Program-made: the position numbers and the translations under genes
Shown: positions 46,331-57,473 of the stretch, piece by piece
Numbering within the stretch: position 1 is the first letter of the stretch
Layout: every line of letters begins with the position of its first letter
Assembly: GCA_021324365.1 (NCBI GenBank)
Contig: JAJPJE010000046.1
Coordinates: 37,633 to 101,632, forward strand
Reading direction: 5' to 3'
DNA: 64,000 bases
Source of the DNA: Terriglobia bacterium
GTDB taxonomy: Bacteria; Acidobacteriota; Terriglobia; Terriglobales; Acidobacteriaceae
Notes under the pieces: model-generated
Seen by the model: only the letters and a program-made list of their open reading frames with translations
What the model was told of the DNA's origin: nothing
The model's database searches: none

Positions 46331-46663
46331 GTGCATTCCAAGCTCTCCACGGCTTTTGCCTTGTCTTTTATCGTTGCAGCCTTGGTGTGCGCATTTGCGC
46401 TGGCTGGCAGCGCATCGCCTACCGTTGCTCTTCCGCCTTGTCATGAGCACGCGCGGCAAGCGCCGATTCCTCCGCCCGTCAGCCACAACTGCTGCGAGAT
46501 GGGACATCAGTTTTCCTCGATTCCCGCTATTCCCTTCGTAGCACCGTCTCTTACGGCAATTGCCGTCGTAACGGACTCCGCCACCCTATGCATGAACGAG
46601 CGGGCCACCCTAGCGGAAATCGTCTCGCCAGATCCGCCCGACCTCGTACCTCTTCGCATTTAG
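46331..46663 (+). CDS. Small secreted Cys/His-rich protein
   Basis: A 110-residue protein with a signal peptide (STAFALSFIVAALVCAFALAGSA). The mature part has CHEHARQ and HNCCEMGHQ, a cluster of Cys and His that could bind a metal such as copper, then a proline-rich end (SPDPPDLVPLRI). The start is a GTG at 46331 without a clear ribosome binding site, so the start is uncertain. It lies 77 bp before the putative outer-membrane protein gene and may be its partner. Confidence 0.5.
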   Translation: MHSKLSTAFALSFIVAALVCAFALAGSASPTVALPPCHEHARQAPIPPPVSHNCCEMGHQFSSIPAIPFVAPSLTAIAVVTDSATLCMNERATLAEIVSPDPPDLVPLRI

Positions 46664-46740
46664 CACGCATTCCCCCGCTCGGACCTTGGCCGTAACGCGG
46701 CTTCGTTTTTGCAAGTCATCAACCCAAAGAAGAGGAATGT

Positions 46741-48033
46741 GTGCGCGCAATTGTGCTCGTCGTAGTGCTCTACTCTGCCGTTCTCGTTATCGCCCAGAAC
46801 TCCATGCCCGACATGCCAAGCGTGCCGAACCCGAGCACCAATGCGGCGACTCCGTCCAACGCGTTTATCAACATGCTTGAAGATCATTCCACATCCGGCA
46901 CGGACGCCCAGCCTTCTTCTACACCGACCGAAATGTTCATGACCTCCCACTCCGGATGGATGCTCATGTTTCACGGAGTGGCATTTCTCAATGACGTCCA
47001 GCAGAGTGGGCCTCGTGGAACCGATAAGCTTTTCTCGACCAACTGGATCATGCCCATGGCGCAGCGCAAACTCGCTCGCGGCACTCTCACATTGCGCACC
47101 ATGCTGAGCTTTGAGCCCGCAACGGTGACCGCCGAACAATACCCCGAATTGTTTCAGCAGGGAGAAACTGCATACGGCCGACCGATTGTGGACGGTCAGC
47201 ACCCTCATAACTTCTTCATGGAATTGGCAGCGATGTACGACTACTCCATTTCCGAGCACACGGTCCTGTCTTTCTATGGAGGTCCGGCGGGCGATCCTGC
47301 TCTGGGACCGCCTGCGTTTCCGCATCGGGCGTCAGCCTCTGAAAACCCTGTTGCTCCCCTTTCACATCACCTGCAGGACTCGACTCATATCGCCTATGAC
47401 GTCATTACTGCCGGCCTAACATATCGTTTCGTGCGATTGGAGGCTTCGGGCTTTCACGGTCGCGAGCCGGATGAGTACCGCTGGGACATCGATTCAGGCG
47501 CAATCGATTCCTGGTCCGCGCGCATAACCGTGAATCCAGCGCCCAACTGGAGTCTCCAGTATTCCATTGGCGAGCTGCACAGTCCCGAACAACTGGCTCC
47601 CAGCGAAGACGTGCGCCGCATGACGGCATCGGTCATCTACAACCGCCCGCTCTCCCATGGAAACTGGGCGTCGATGCTTGCCTGGGGCCGCAACCGGAGC
47701 CTTGCGGACCGAAACGTCGGAAACGGATATCTGCTCGAGTCTACGTTGAACTTTCGCTCGCGGAACAATCTCTGGACTCGGATAGAGAATGCTGATCGCA
47801 CAAACGAGCTGCTAATCGGCGAAAATCCTCTCCCGTCCGGCTTTACCGAGCGCTACTTCACCCGCGTACAGGCGTACACCGCGGGTTACGACCGCGAGGT
47901 GGGACAGGTTCCTCGTCTCTCTGTTGCCATAGGCGGCCAGTTCACCTGGTATGGAGTCCCGAACGTGTTGCAGCCTGAGTATGGAGCCCATCCAGTTGGC
48001 GGCGCCGCGTTCGTGAGATTTCGGTTGAAGTGA
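46741..48033 (+). CDS. Putative outer-membrane beta-barrel protein
   Basis: A 430-residue exported protein with a signal peptide (MRAIVLVVVLYSAVLVIAQ) and a Met/His-rich front part (HSGWMLMFHGVAF, NWIMPMAQRKL). Alternating aromatic beta-strands follow (LSFYGGPAGDPALGPPAF, GLTYRFVRLEASGFHGREPDE), and the end VGGAAFVRFRLK resembles a barrel's last strand. The Met/His richness and the Cys/His-rich neighbour hint at metal handling, perhaps copper; this is speculative. The start is a GTG with AGAGGA just upstream. Confidence 0.65.
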   Translation: MRAIVLVVVLYSAVLVIAQNSMPDMPSVPNPSTNAATPSNAFINMLEDHSTSGTDAQPSSTPTEMFMTSHSGWMLMFHGVAFLNDVQQSGPRGTDKLFSTNWIMPMAQRKLARGTLTLRTMLSFEPATVTAEQYPELFQQGETAYGRPIVDGQHPHNFFMELAAMYDYSISEHTVLSFYGGPAGDPALGPPAFPHRASASENPVAPLSHHLQDSTHIAYDVITAGLTYRFVRLEASGFHGREPDEYRWDIDSGAIDSWSARITVNPAPNWSLQYSIGELHSPEQLAPSEDVRRMTASVIYNRPLSHGNWASMLAWGRNRSLADRNVGNGYLLESTLNFRSRNNLWTRIENADRTNELLIGENPLPSGFTERYFTRVQAYTAGYDREVGQVPRLSVAIGGQFTWYGVPNVLQPEYGAHPVGGAAFVRFRLK

Positions 48034-48184
48034 AAACGTTTCCGACGAATCCACCTGTTAATCTAGTGCCATGGTACGTTTTTGTTGCGCGGCAGAGATG
48101 CGATTGGTAGTCCGGCGATTTGTCGCACGGCCGATTGAAAATAGAGACAACTAGTCCCGTAGAAACGGCTGAAATTCCGAGCGA

Positions 48185-49399
48185 ATGACCAAGATCTACT
48201 TGATCAACATCTCCGGCCAGGACAAGCCCGGCCTTACCAGTTCCCTCACCAGCATTCTTTCCAGCTATGACGTTCGCATTCTCGACATCGGGCAGGCCGT
48301 CATTCACGACACGCTTGCGCTCGGCATGCTGATCGAATTGCCCTCTGGAACGGAAATCTCACCCTTGAAGAAAGATCTGCTGCTGCGCGCGCACGATCTC
48401 GACCTTACGATTCGCTTTCAACTGATCACGCATGGCGCCTTCTCAGAGTGGGTTAGTAAGCAAGGCAAAGACCGCTTCATCATCACCTTACTGGGCCGCA
48501 TGATCACCGCCGAACAACTTTCGCGCGTGGCCGGCATCATCGCTCTGCATGGGCTGAACATCGACCGCATAGAGCGGCTCTCAGGCCGCAAGTCCCTGTC
48601 GCAGTCAAGTCCGGACACCCGCGCATGCGTGCAGTTGAGTGTCAGCGGCGCGGCGGCTTCCCCTGATAAGATGCGCGCCGACCTGATGGAACTCACGCAC
48701 GAGCTGCCCATCGACATTGCCTTCCAGCGCGAAAGCATTCACACACGAAGCCGGCGACTGGTGGCGTTCGACATGGACTCCACTCTGATCCAGGGCGAGG
48801 TGATCGACGAACTGGCAAAACTGGCGGGAGTGGGCGAGCAGGTCGCAGCGATCACCGCGGCAGCAATGCGCGGCGAGTTGGACTTCAAGCAGAGCTTCGC
48901 AAAACGAGTTTCGCTGCTGAAAGGGTTGCCGGAAACAAAGGTCAACGAACTAGTCAATCGCATTCAGCTCACCGGCGGCGCCGAGCGCCTGATCACGACT
49001 CTCAAAAATCTGGGCTACAAGACCGCGATCCTCTCCGGTGGCTTCAACTTCGTAGGCCGGTACTTGCAGGAACGATTGGGACTCGACTACCTCCACGCCA
49101 ACGAATTGGACATCGCCGGTGGCACGGTCACCGGGAACGTGATTGAACCAATTGTGGACGGCGCTCGAAAGGCGGCTTGTCTTCAAGAAATCGCCGCGAA
49201 AGAGGGCATCAGCCTTGATCAATGCATCGCGGTGGGTGATGGAGCCAACGACCTGCCAATGCTCAACATTGCAGGCCTTGGGATTGCTTTCCACGCTAAG
49301 CCGGTGGTCAGACAAACGGCAAAACACGCCATTTCGAATCTGGGGCTGGATGGCATCCTTTATTTAGTTGGCGTGCGAGATCGTGAGACAGAAAAATGA
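48185..49399 (+). CDS. serB: Phosphoserine phosphatase with N-terminal ACT domains
   Basis: The last step of serine synthesis: O-phosphoserine to serine. The 404-residue protein has two ACT-like regulatory domains (residues 1-180; ISGQDKPGLTSSLTSIL and FIITLLGRMITAEQLSR). The HAD phosphatase core has the nucleophile motif VAFDMDSTLIQGEVIDELA (Asp196, Asp198), ILSGGFNFVGRYL, and the metal site GDGANDLPML. The ACT domains suggest feedback by serine. It stands alone. Confidence 0.94.
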   Translation: MTKIYLINISGQDKPGLTSSLTSILSSYDVRILDIGQAVIHDTLALGMLIELPSGTEISPLKKDLLLRAHDLDLTIRFQLITHGAFSEWVSKQGKDRFIITLLGRMITAEQLSRVAGIIALHGLNIDRIERLSGRKSLSQSSPDTRACVQLSVSGAAASPDKMRADLMELTHELPIDIAFQRESIHTRSRRLVAFDMDSTLIQGEVIDELAKLAGVGEQVAAITAAAMRGELDFKQSFAKRVSLLKGLPETKVNELVNRIQLTGGAERLITTLKNLGYKTAILSGGFNFVGRYLQERLGLDYLHANELDIAGGTVTGNVIEPIVDGARKAACLQEIAAKEGISLDQCIAVGDGANDLPMLNIAGLGIAFHAKPVVRQTAKHAISNLGLDGILYLVGVRDRETEK

Positions 49400-49598
49400 A
49401 AAATTCAGATTTTTCGATGACAGTCGCACCCAGCCGTCTGTCCTGCTGTCCTGTCGAGGGTAGCAAGACAACGCTATTCCTGACAAATGTCTTCAGGACA
49501 TAGTGGTTTCCTCGCGTGCGGCTCGGAATGACAGTCTAGCTTTTTGGCACTCTCGTGGTCGTGATACTCGCGCCGGCCCTCTTCTGCAACATCGGTGC

Positions 49599-52316
<2,718 letters not shown>

Positions 52317-52412
52317 GTACACACTTTGGATGTGGACCAGTGGTGAAAACCTTAATTTTACAGGATGCTTCGATCGTGCAACCGATTCTGCGACCCGGTT
52401 TCGTAAGTTTAA

Positions 52413-52516
52413 CCACGAAGGACACGGAGGACTACGCCATAAAGTCGTGAACCGCAGGGACCGTTACCGAAGAGGACACATGAAGGATCTGAGTTTTGCC
52501 TCTGTGTCCTCTGTGG
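52413..52516. repeat. Intergenic inverted-repeat element
   Basis: Arms of 18 bp, 52413-52430 (CCACGAAGGACACGGAGG) and 52499-52516, match as inverted copies at 16 of 18 positions, with about 68 bp between. Further partial copies of the right-hand motif follow to about 52565 (TTGTGTCCCGTG, GCCACGAA). It fills the gap between leuS and the selenoprotein gene. Repeats of this type are widespread between genes in related soil bacteria as I recall; function unknown. Confidence 0.6.
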
Positions 52517-52627
52517 CTAGCCTGTTTTCCTTGTGTCCCGTGTTTAGGCTTTTTTGCCACGAACTTGAAGCCGTTCTCGCCCTTGCTGCATCCGTTCTCA
52601 GGAAAACTCCACAGGGGGGTGATTGCA

Positions 52628-53191
52628 ATGCTCGTGAATTGGAAGAAAGATGCCGATGCCGCTCTGGCCGACGCTGAATCCAGCGGCAAGCCGCTGCTGG
52701 TCGACTTCAGCGCCGCTCCCGCTTGAGGGGCATGTGCCCGGCTGGAAGCCGAGTCATACTCCGATCAAGAAACAGCGAATTTTATTAATCAGAACTTCAT
52801 TCCCGTCGAGGTGCATATCAAGGAGAACCCGTCCGGGTTCCATCGCTTCGGCGCCCTATGGACGCCATCGGTGCTGATTCTGGACTCCGATGGCAAAGAA
52901 CGCCAGCGAATTGAAGGCTATCTGCCCAAGAAGGAATTCCGGGCGCAATTGGAACTCGCATTGGCCCGCCTGGCTTTCGTAGATAAGCGCTTCACAGAAG
53001 CGGAAAAAGCCTATGGTAACGTGGCCAGGCAGTACCCGAACTCTGCCGCTGCTCCGGAAGCGTTGTACTGGGAGGCCGTCAGCCACTACAAGGGCACGAA
53101 AGACCATACATCGCTCGAAGCAGTCGTCGAAAAGCTGAAGAAATATCCGCATAGCATCTGGGCCGAGAAGGCGATCCCCTGGGCGCACTGA
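52628..53191 (+). CDS. Thioredoxin-fold selenoprotein (in-frame UGA read as selenocysteine)
   Basis: Read through one TGA (52724-52726), the frame gives 187 residues. The front is a thioredoxin-like fold, KPLLVDFSAAPA, then Sec33-Gly-Ala-Cys36, ARLEAESYSD. The stop codon thus falls exactly on the first redox position of a CxxC motif, giving UxxC. The downstream part continues without interruption (FINQNFIPVEVHIKENPSG, LWTPSVLILDSDGKERQRIEGY) and ends in a TPR-like tail (AEKAYGNVARQYPNSAAAPEAL). A G-rich ribosome binding site precedes the ATG. A SECIS-like hairpin follows the UGA. Proposed role: thiol/selenol redox chemistry in the cytoplasm. The sel genes are not in the window. Confidence 0.82.
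52727..52751 (+). promoter_or_regulatory. Bacterial SECIS-like hairpin after the UGA codon
   Basis: Perfect 5-bp stem CGGCT (52739-52743) with AGCCG (52747-52751) and the triloop GGA. The loop starts 17 nt after the UGA, inside the known window for bacterial SECIS elements, and begins with G's as SelB sites do. A short GGGC/GCCC stem (52728-52739) may stack between it and the UGA. Confidence 0.6.
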
Positions 53192-53280
53192 TTCCTTATG
53201 ACGCGCACATCCCATGCGCGAAACCGCGTTGAACGTGTTTAATTTCTGCTACATTGCACGTCTTGTTGATGGAGGTGCGG

Positions 53281-53688
53281 ATGGGCGAAACGAGCAAGAA
53301 TGTCGTGGTGCGAACGAATATTTCCCCGATGCTTTCGGTGCGGCGAGGCACCGAGGCAGTGGAATTCTACAAAGCGGCGTTCGGGGCGGAAGAACTCTTC
53401 AAGATCGAAGACAACGGCGCAGTGGTCGCTCAACTGGGTGTTGAGGGCTCGGATTTCTGGGTGGCCGACGAATCGCCTGAACACTTCAATTTCAGCCCGG
53501 AAACGCTCGGCGGAGCCACCGTTCGCATCGTTCTAGTCGTGGAAGATCCCCACAAGATGTTCGAACGTGCGCTGCAGGCCGGAGCGAAAACGGTATGGCC
53601 GGTAGAAGATCAGCCATATGGCTGGCGTCTCGGTCGCGTCGTCGATCCCTATGGCCATCATTGGGAGATCGGCAAACCGCTGGGCTAG
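53281..53688 (+). CDS. VOC-superfamily (glyoxalase/PhnB-like) protein
   Basis: A 135-residue vicinal-oxygen-chelate protein. ISPMLSVRRGTEAVEFYKAAFGAEELFKIED is the typical PhnB-like opening, and WRLGRVVDPYGHHWEIGKP the closing metal-site motif (His, Glu). The start ATG at 53281 has GGAGG 5 nt upstream. Substrate unknown; members include dioxygenase-like and resistance proteins. It is convergent with the nfo pseudogene, overlapping its end by 4 bp. Confidence 0.85.
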   Translation: MGETSKNVVVRTNISPMLSVRRGTEAVEFYKAAFGAEELFKIEDNGAVVAQLGVEGSDFWVADESPEHFNFSPETLGGATVRIVLVVEDPHKMFERALQAGAKTVWPVEDQPYGWRLGRVVDPYGHHWEIGKPLG

Positions 53689-54627
53689 GCTGCACCTTGC
53701 TTCTTAACCAGCGACTTCAAAGTCTCGACGTTCCGCAGGTCATCGCCGGGATCATCAATGGGAGTCTCGGCGATGAATGCTGCATGCTTGAATCGCGGAT
53801 CATTCAGCAACCGGCGAAACGGGTCCAGGCCAATGGTTCCCTGCCCAATATGTTGATGCCGATCCAGCTTCGATCCGCGCCCCGCCTTTGCATCATTGCA
53901 ATGCCAAACACGAACGCCGGAAATGCCGATCGTACGCTCGATCTGCTGGACCGTGTCGCCATAGCCGCCCTCGCTGACTATGTCGTATCCGGCAACATGC
54001 GTATGACAGGTATCTAAGCACGTTGCAACCGGAACTACACCACGCAGGTAATGGACCACCTCTGCCACCTGCTCGAACGAACTGCCCAGGGAAAATTCAG
54101 CTCCGGCCGTGTTTTCGATCAGGATCGTCAAATTCCCTTTCTCCAGGTCCAAGCCTTGCGTCGCGACGTCGATGGCGGCTGCCGCCCGCTGCAGTCCTTC
54201 CTGCCTGCTCATTCCGCGATAGGATCCGGGATGCAAGACGAGGTAATCGGCACACAGAGCTAGCGCGCGCTCCACTTCCGCCCGGAAAGCCAGTATCGAT
54301 CAGTATCGATTTCTCATGAAATCCCGGATTAATCGCCGCGATGTTCACCAGGTAGTTAGTGTGTATCACCAGCGGAGTCAGGCCGTACTTTCGCCGCAAG
54401 CCGTTCATCGACTCACATTGCGAAGCCAGCAACTCATACGGTTCCCATTGCCGAGGACTGGAGGAAAAGATCTGCAGCGTGTTGCAGCCAAGACGGTAGG
54501 CGCGTTCGGCTGCGTTCTCCACGCCTCCAGCCGTCGATGTATGAATTCCGATCCGGCGTGAAGTCAGCTTGGGCGGGTGCTTTGGCGGTGGTTGCTTCAG
54601 GATGTCTTTTTCCGGCTTGCTCGGCAT
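53685..54627 (-). pseudogene. nfo: Endonuclease IV gene disrupted by a 10-bp tandem duplication
   Basis: Apurinic/apyrimidinic endonuclease IV (TIM-barrel, three zinc ions) for base-excision repair. The first frame (from 54627) has RRIGIHTSTAGGVENAAERAYRLGCNTLQIFSSSPRQW and VIHTNYLVNIAAINPGFHEKSI, then goes astray. The second frame carries the rest: ALALCADYLVLHPGSY, ILIENTAGAEFSLGSSFEQ, TCLDTCHTHVAGYD, VWHCNDAKAGRGSKLDRHQHIGQGTIG, FIAETP (all in outline). The break is an exact 10-bp repeat at 54291-54310. Removing one copy joins the frames as KSILAFRAEVERAL. All metal motifs survive. Confidence 0.88.
54291..54310. repeat. 10-bp tandem duplication that frameshifts nfo
   Basis: CAGTATCGAT occurs twice back to back. 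One copy restores an uninterrupted endonuclease IV frame, so the second copy is the lesion. Confidence 0.9.
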
Positions 54628-54775
54628 ACGGGCGGACTGTAGCCGAGTCTAGCACGTGAAAATCATGGGCTCTTCCACAGCAAAATCGCTAATTGCCGAA
54701 CTGTGCTTTTCAGGGCAAACTAGCAGTTCACAGCCACGTACCTCGAAGGTGGCAATGCATCCGACAGGAATATCC

Positions 54776-55045
54776 ATGACTTGGACGGAAACCTTCAGCT
54801 GTAATGTCTGCGGTAAGCGCAAAGGTGACGTAGATCACTGGTGGCTGGCCTGGGTCGAGCAAATCCAGCCCAGCGATGACGAAGAACCGAAGCCGAAGTT
54901 ACAGGTAATGCCTTGGTCCGAGCTGATGGCGCGTTCTCTTGAGGTCGTGCATCTTTGTGGAGCCGGTTGCGCTCTGAAAGAAGCCGAGCGCTGGATGACA
55001 TCGGTAGCGCAAAATAAGCGGGCCGCCAGCAGTGCTGCCGATTAG
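54776..55045 (+). CDS. Small zinc-finger-like protein
   Basis: About 89 residues. It has TETFSCNVCGKRKGDVDHWWLAW and VVHLCGAGCALKEAERWM, two CxxC/CxxxC pairs that could hold one zinc ion. The ATG at 54776 has AGGAA 5 nt upstream; an ATG at 54755 with AAGGTGG is an alternative that adds seven residues. The frame is open up to 54656 without domain content. I cannot assign a function. Confidence 0.6.
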   Translation: MTWTETFSCNVCGKRKGDVDHWWLAWVEQIQPSDDEEPKPKLQVMPWSELMARSLEVVHLCGAGCALKEAERWMTSVAQNKRAASSAAD

Positions 55046-55110
55046 CCGAAAAGCTCGTGGTTGCCGCAGCCTTCCTGCGCAAGTAGACTGTTTAGTTTGC
55101 GAGGTTTGCC

Positions 55111-56199
55111 ATGTTAGTCGTCATGAAAGCGCACGCCTCCGAGACTGAGGTCCGCGATGTCTGCGAGCGCATTCAAAAGCTCGGGTATCGCGCGCATGCC
55201 ATCCCCGGAGCGCAACGCACAGCCATTGGAATCACAGGTAATCAGGGTGAGGTCGAAATCGGCACGCTCGAAGAAATGTCGGGTGTCGCTGAAGTCATCC
55301 GCGTTTCCAAGCCGTATAAGCTCGTCAGTCGCGACGTAAAAGATACCAATACCATCATTCGTTTCCCCAACAGCGACGCGACGATCGGCGGAAATGAAAT
55401 CGCTGTCATGGCCGGCCCATGCGGGGTGGAAAGCCGTGATCAGGCGTTCGCAGTAGCCGAGCGGGTGACCAGAGCAGGCGCAAAATTCTTCCGCGGTGGC
55501 GCTTATAAACCGCGCACTTCTCCGTACGCATTCCAGGGACTTGGCGTCCAGGGCCTCAAAATTCTCGCAGAAATCCGTGATCAGTTCGGGCTACTGATCG
55601 TCACTGAAGCCGTCGATCACGAAACCCTCGACTACGTCGAGCAGTACGCTGACATCATTCAGATCGGCGCGCGTAACATGCAGAATTTCTCGTTGCTGAA
55701 ACGCGCCGGACGGGCCAACAAGCCTGTGTTGTTGAAGCGTGGTATGTCAGCGACGTTGGAAGAACTGCTCATGGCGGCTGAGTACATCATGAGCGAAGGC
55801 AACTACAACGTGATCCTGTGCGAGAGGGGCGTCCGCACTTTCGCCGATCACACCCGCAATACGTTGGACCTGAGCATTGTTCCGGCCGTGCAGCGACTGA
55901 GTCACTTGCCTATCATCGTTGATCCCAGCCACGGTACCGGCAAGCGTAACAAAGTGACGCCACTTTCACGTGCGGCGATTGCAGTCGGCGCGTCGGGGCT
56001 GATTATTGAAGTGCATTGTAATCCGGATGAGGCGCTTTCCGACGGACTGCAGTCGCTCTATCCCGAGCAGTTCGATCAACTCATGGGTGAGATTCGTCAG
56101 ATTGCTGCCGTTCTCGGCCGCGAAGTTCCCGGGCCGATAACAGGCGTCCTTCCCAACGTAGTCGCGGGAACTGTTGCAACGACGGCCAATCCACGTTGA
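55111..56199 (+). CDS. aroF: 3-deoxy-7-phosphoheptulonate synthase (class I-beta DAHP synthase)
   Basis: First step of the shikimate pathway: PEP plus erythrose 4-phosphate. The 362-residue protein has an N-terminal ferredoxin-like regulatory domain (residues 1-75, [25 protein letters not shown] in outline) and a TIM barrel with [63 protein letters not shown] and [10 protein letters not shown]. The N-terminal domain suggests feedback by an aromatic amino acid. It overlaps the next gene by 4 bp. Confidence 0.95.
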   Translation: MLVVMKAHASETEVRDVCERIQKLGYRAHAIPGAQRTAIGITGNQGEVEIGTLEEMSGVAEVIRVSKPYKLVSRDVKDTNTIIRFPNSDATIGGNEIAVMAGPCGVESRDQAFAVAERVTRAGAKFFRGGAYKPRTSPYAFQGLGVQGLKILAEIRDQFGLLIVTEAVDHETLDYVEQYADIIQIGARNMQNFSLLKRAGRANKPVLLKRGMSATLEELLMAAEYIMSEGNYNVILCERGVRTFADHTRNTLDLSIVPAVQRLSHLPIIVDPSHGTGKRNKVTPLSRAAIAVGASGLIIEVHCNPDEALSDGLQSLYPEQFDQLMGEIRQIAAVLGREVPGPITGVLPNVVAGTVATTANPR

Positions 56200-57341
56200 G
56201 ATCGACAACTCGCTTTTCAGCCGCGCTATTGATTGCTTGCCTGCTGGTTTCAATTGCCTGCAAGCGGCACGCGCAGCCACCTCCACCCGGCTATCACGAA
56301 TACGCCTACGTTAGTAACGGTAAAGACGATTCTGTCTCGGTGATTGATCTTTTTCAATTCAAGAACGTCAAGACCATATCGGTCGGGAAGAATCCCACCG
56401 GACTTGCCGCGAACCCGCACCGGAATGAGATTTATGTGGTCAACACGCAGTCTGCAAATGTAAGCGTCATCGACGCGGAGACAAACCAGGTCGCCGCTGT
56501 GATCGGCGTGCACCATCTCCCCTACTTCATCGATGTTTCGTCGGATGGAAAACGCGGATATGTTGCGAATTCAGGATCGGCCAATGTCTCCGTCATCGAT
56601 CTCGAAGGACATCGCGTAATCGCCACGATTCCCGTCGGCGGCGCTCCCGGACTGGCGAAGGTCTCGCCGGATGGCAAGATCGTGGTCGTCAGCAATCGGG
56701 CTGACAATACCGTTTCCATCATCGACGCGCAGCAATATCGGCTTCGCGCGACGCTTCCCGTCTGCACGAATCCCGAAGACATCGTCATCCTGCCCGACTC
56801 GGCGAAGGCATTCGTCGCCTGCACCGGCTCGCAGCAGGTCGCCGCGATCGACCTCGTTCGAGGAAAAGTTTTGGCTCTGCTGGATTTGGGCAAAACACCA
56901 ATCCATCTCGCGCTCAAACCTGACGGCGGAGAGATATTCGTCAGCGACTACGATTCCGACGCAATTTCCGTCATCGAAACGACTGCGAATGAAGTCGGCA
57001 ACACTTTCCTGATTGGCACACACCCGGTCCGCTCGGTTATCAGCTCCGATAATGTAATGCTCTACGTCAGCGACTTTGGATCTGACACTATATCCGTCTA
57101 TGAAATCGACATAGGTAAGATGCTGGGGACAATTCCGGTTGGTAGTGGACCCGACGCGCTGGCGTTGACGTCGAATGAAAACTTCCTGCTCGTCGCGGAT
57201 TCGAAGTCGGGCGATGTAGCCGTAGTGCGCACCACGAAACTTCCGGAAGGCTCGAAGATCAGTGCCGAACGCGCCCTGTTCACCATGATCCCTGTAGGTG
57301 CCCAGCCGAATGCCATTGTGATCAAGAGCTTTATGAAGTAG
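56196..57341 (+). CDS. YVTN-type beta-propeller lipoprotein
   Basis: A 381-residue protein with a lipoprotein signal ([12 protein letters not shown], lipobox at Cys22). Repeated blades of the type [47 protein letters not shown], typical of seven-bladed 40-residue YVTN propellers. The start is a TTG overlapping the aroF stop (TTGA), so translation is coupled. The function is unknown; surface or cell-envelope binding is possible. Confidence 0.83.
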   Translation: MRSTTRFSAALLIACLLVSIACKRHAQPPPPGYHEYAYVSNGKDDSVSVIDLFQFKNVKTISVGKNPTGLAANPHRNEIYVVNTQSANVSVIDAETNQVAAVIGVHHLPYFIDVSSDGKRGYVANSGSANVSVIDLEGHRVIATIPVGGAPGLAKVSPDGKIVVVSNRADNTVSIIDAQQYRLRATLPVCTNPEDIVILPDSAKAFVACTGSQQVAAIDLVRGKVLALLDLGKTPIHLALKPDGGEIFVSDYDSDAISVIETTANEVGNTFLIGTHPVRSVISSDNVMLYVSDFGSDTISVYEIDIGKMLGTIPVGSGPDALALTSNENFLLVADSKSGDVAVVRTTKLPEGSKISAERALFTMIPVGAQPNAIVIKSFMK

Positions 57342-57398
57342 CCGAGTTTGTAGTGGAATCGGCCGACAGCGGAGTGGACTGGATCAAAAACAGCACGA

Positions 57399-57436
57399 AA
57401 GTTAAAAAGGAAAAGGGAGAGCCATAGCCCTCCCTT
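57399..57436 (-). terminator. Terminator hairpin for the sugar-binding protein gene
   Basis: Perfect 7-bp stem AAGGGAG (57413-57419) with CTCCCTT (57430-57436), 10-nt loop. Read on the minus strand it is followed by TTTTCCTTTTTAAC. It may also act on the plus strand for the propeller gene. Confidence 0.7.
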
Positions 57437-57473
57437 CGCTTCCTTGGGTTTTAGAATTGCCACCCGACTCTGA

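Noticed and set aside
52811..53191. A separate short gene starting MHIKENPSG
   Set aside because: It is the downstream half of the UGA-containing gene; it lacks its own ribosome binding site and begins in the middle of a thioredoxin fold.
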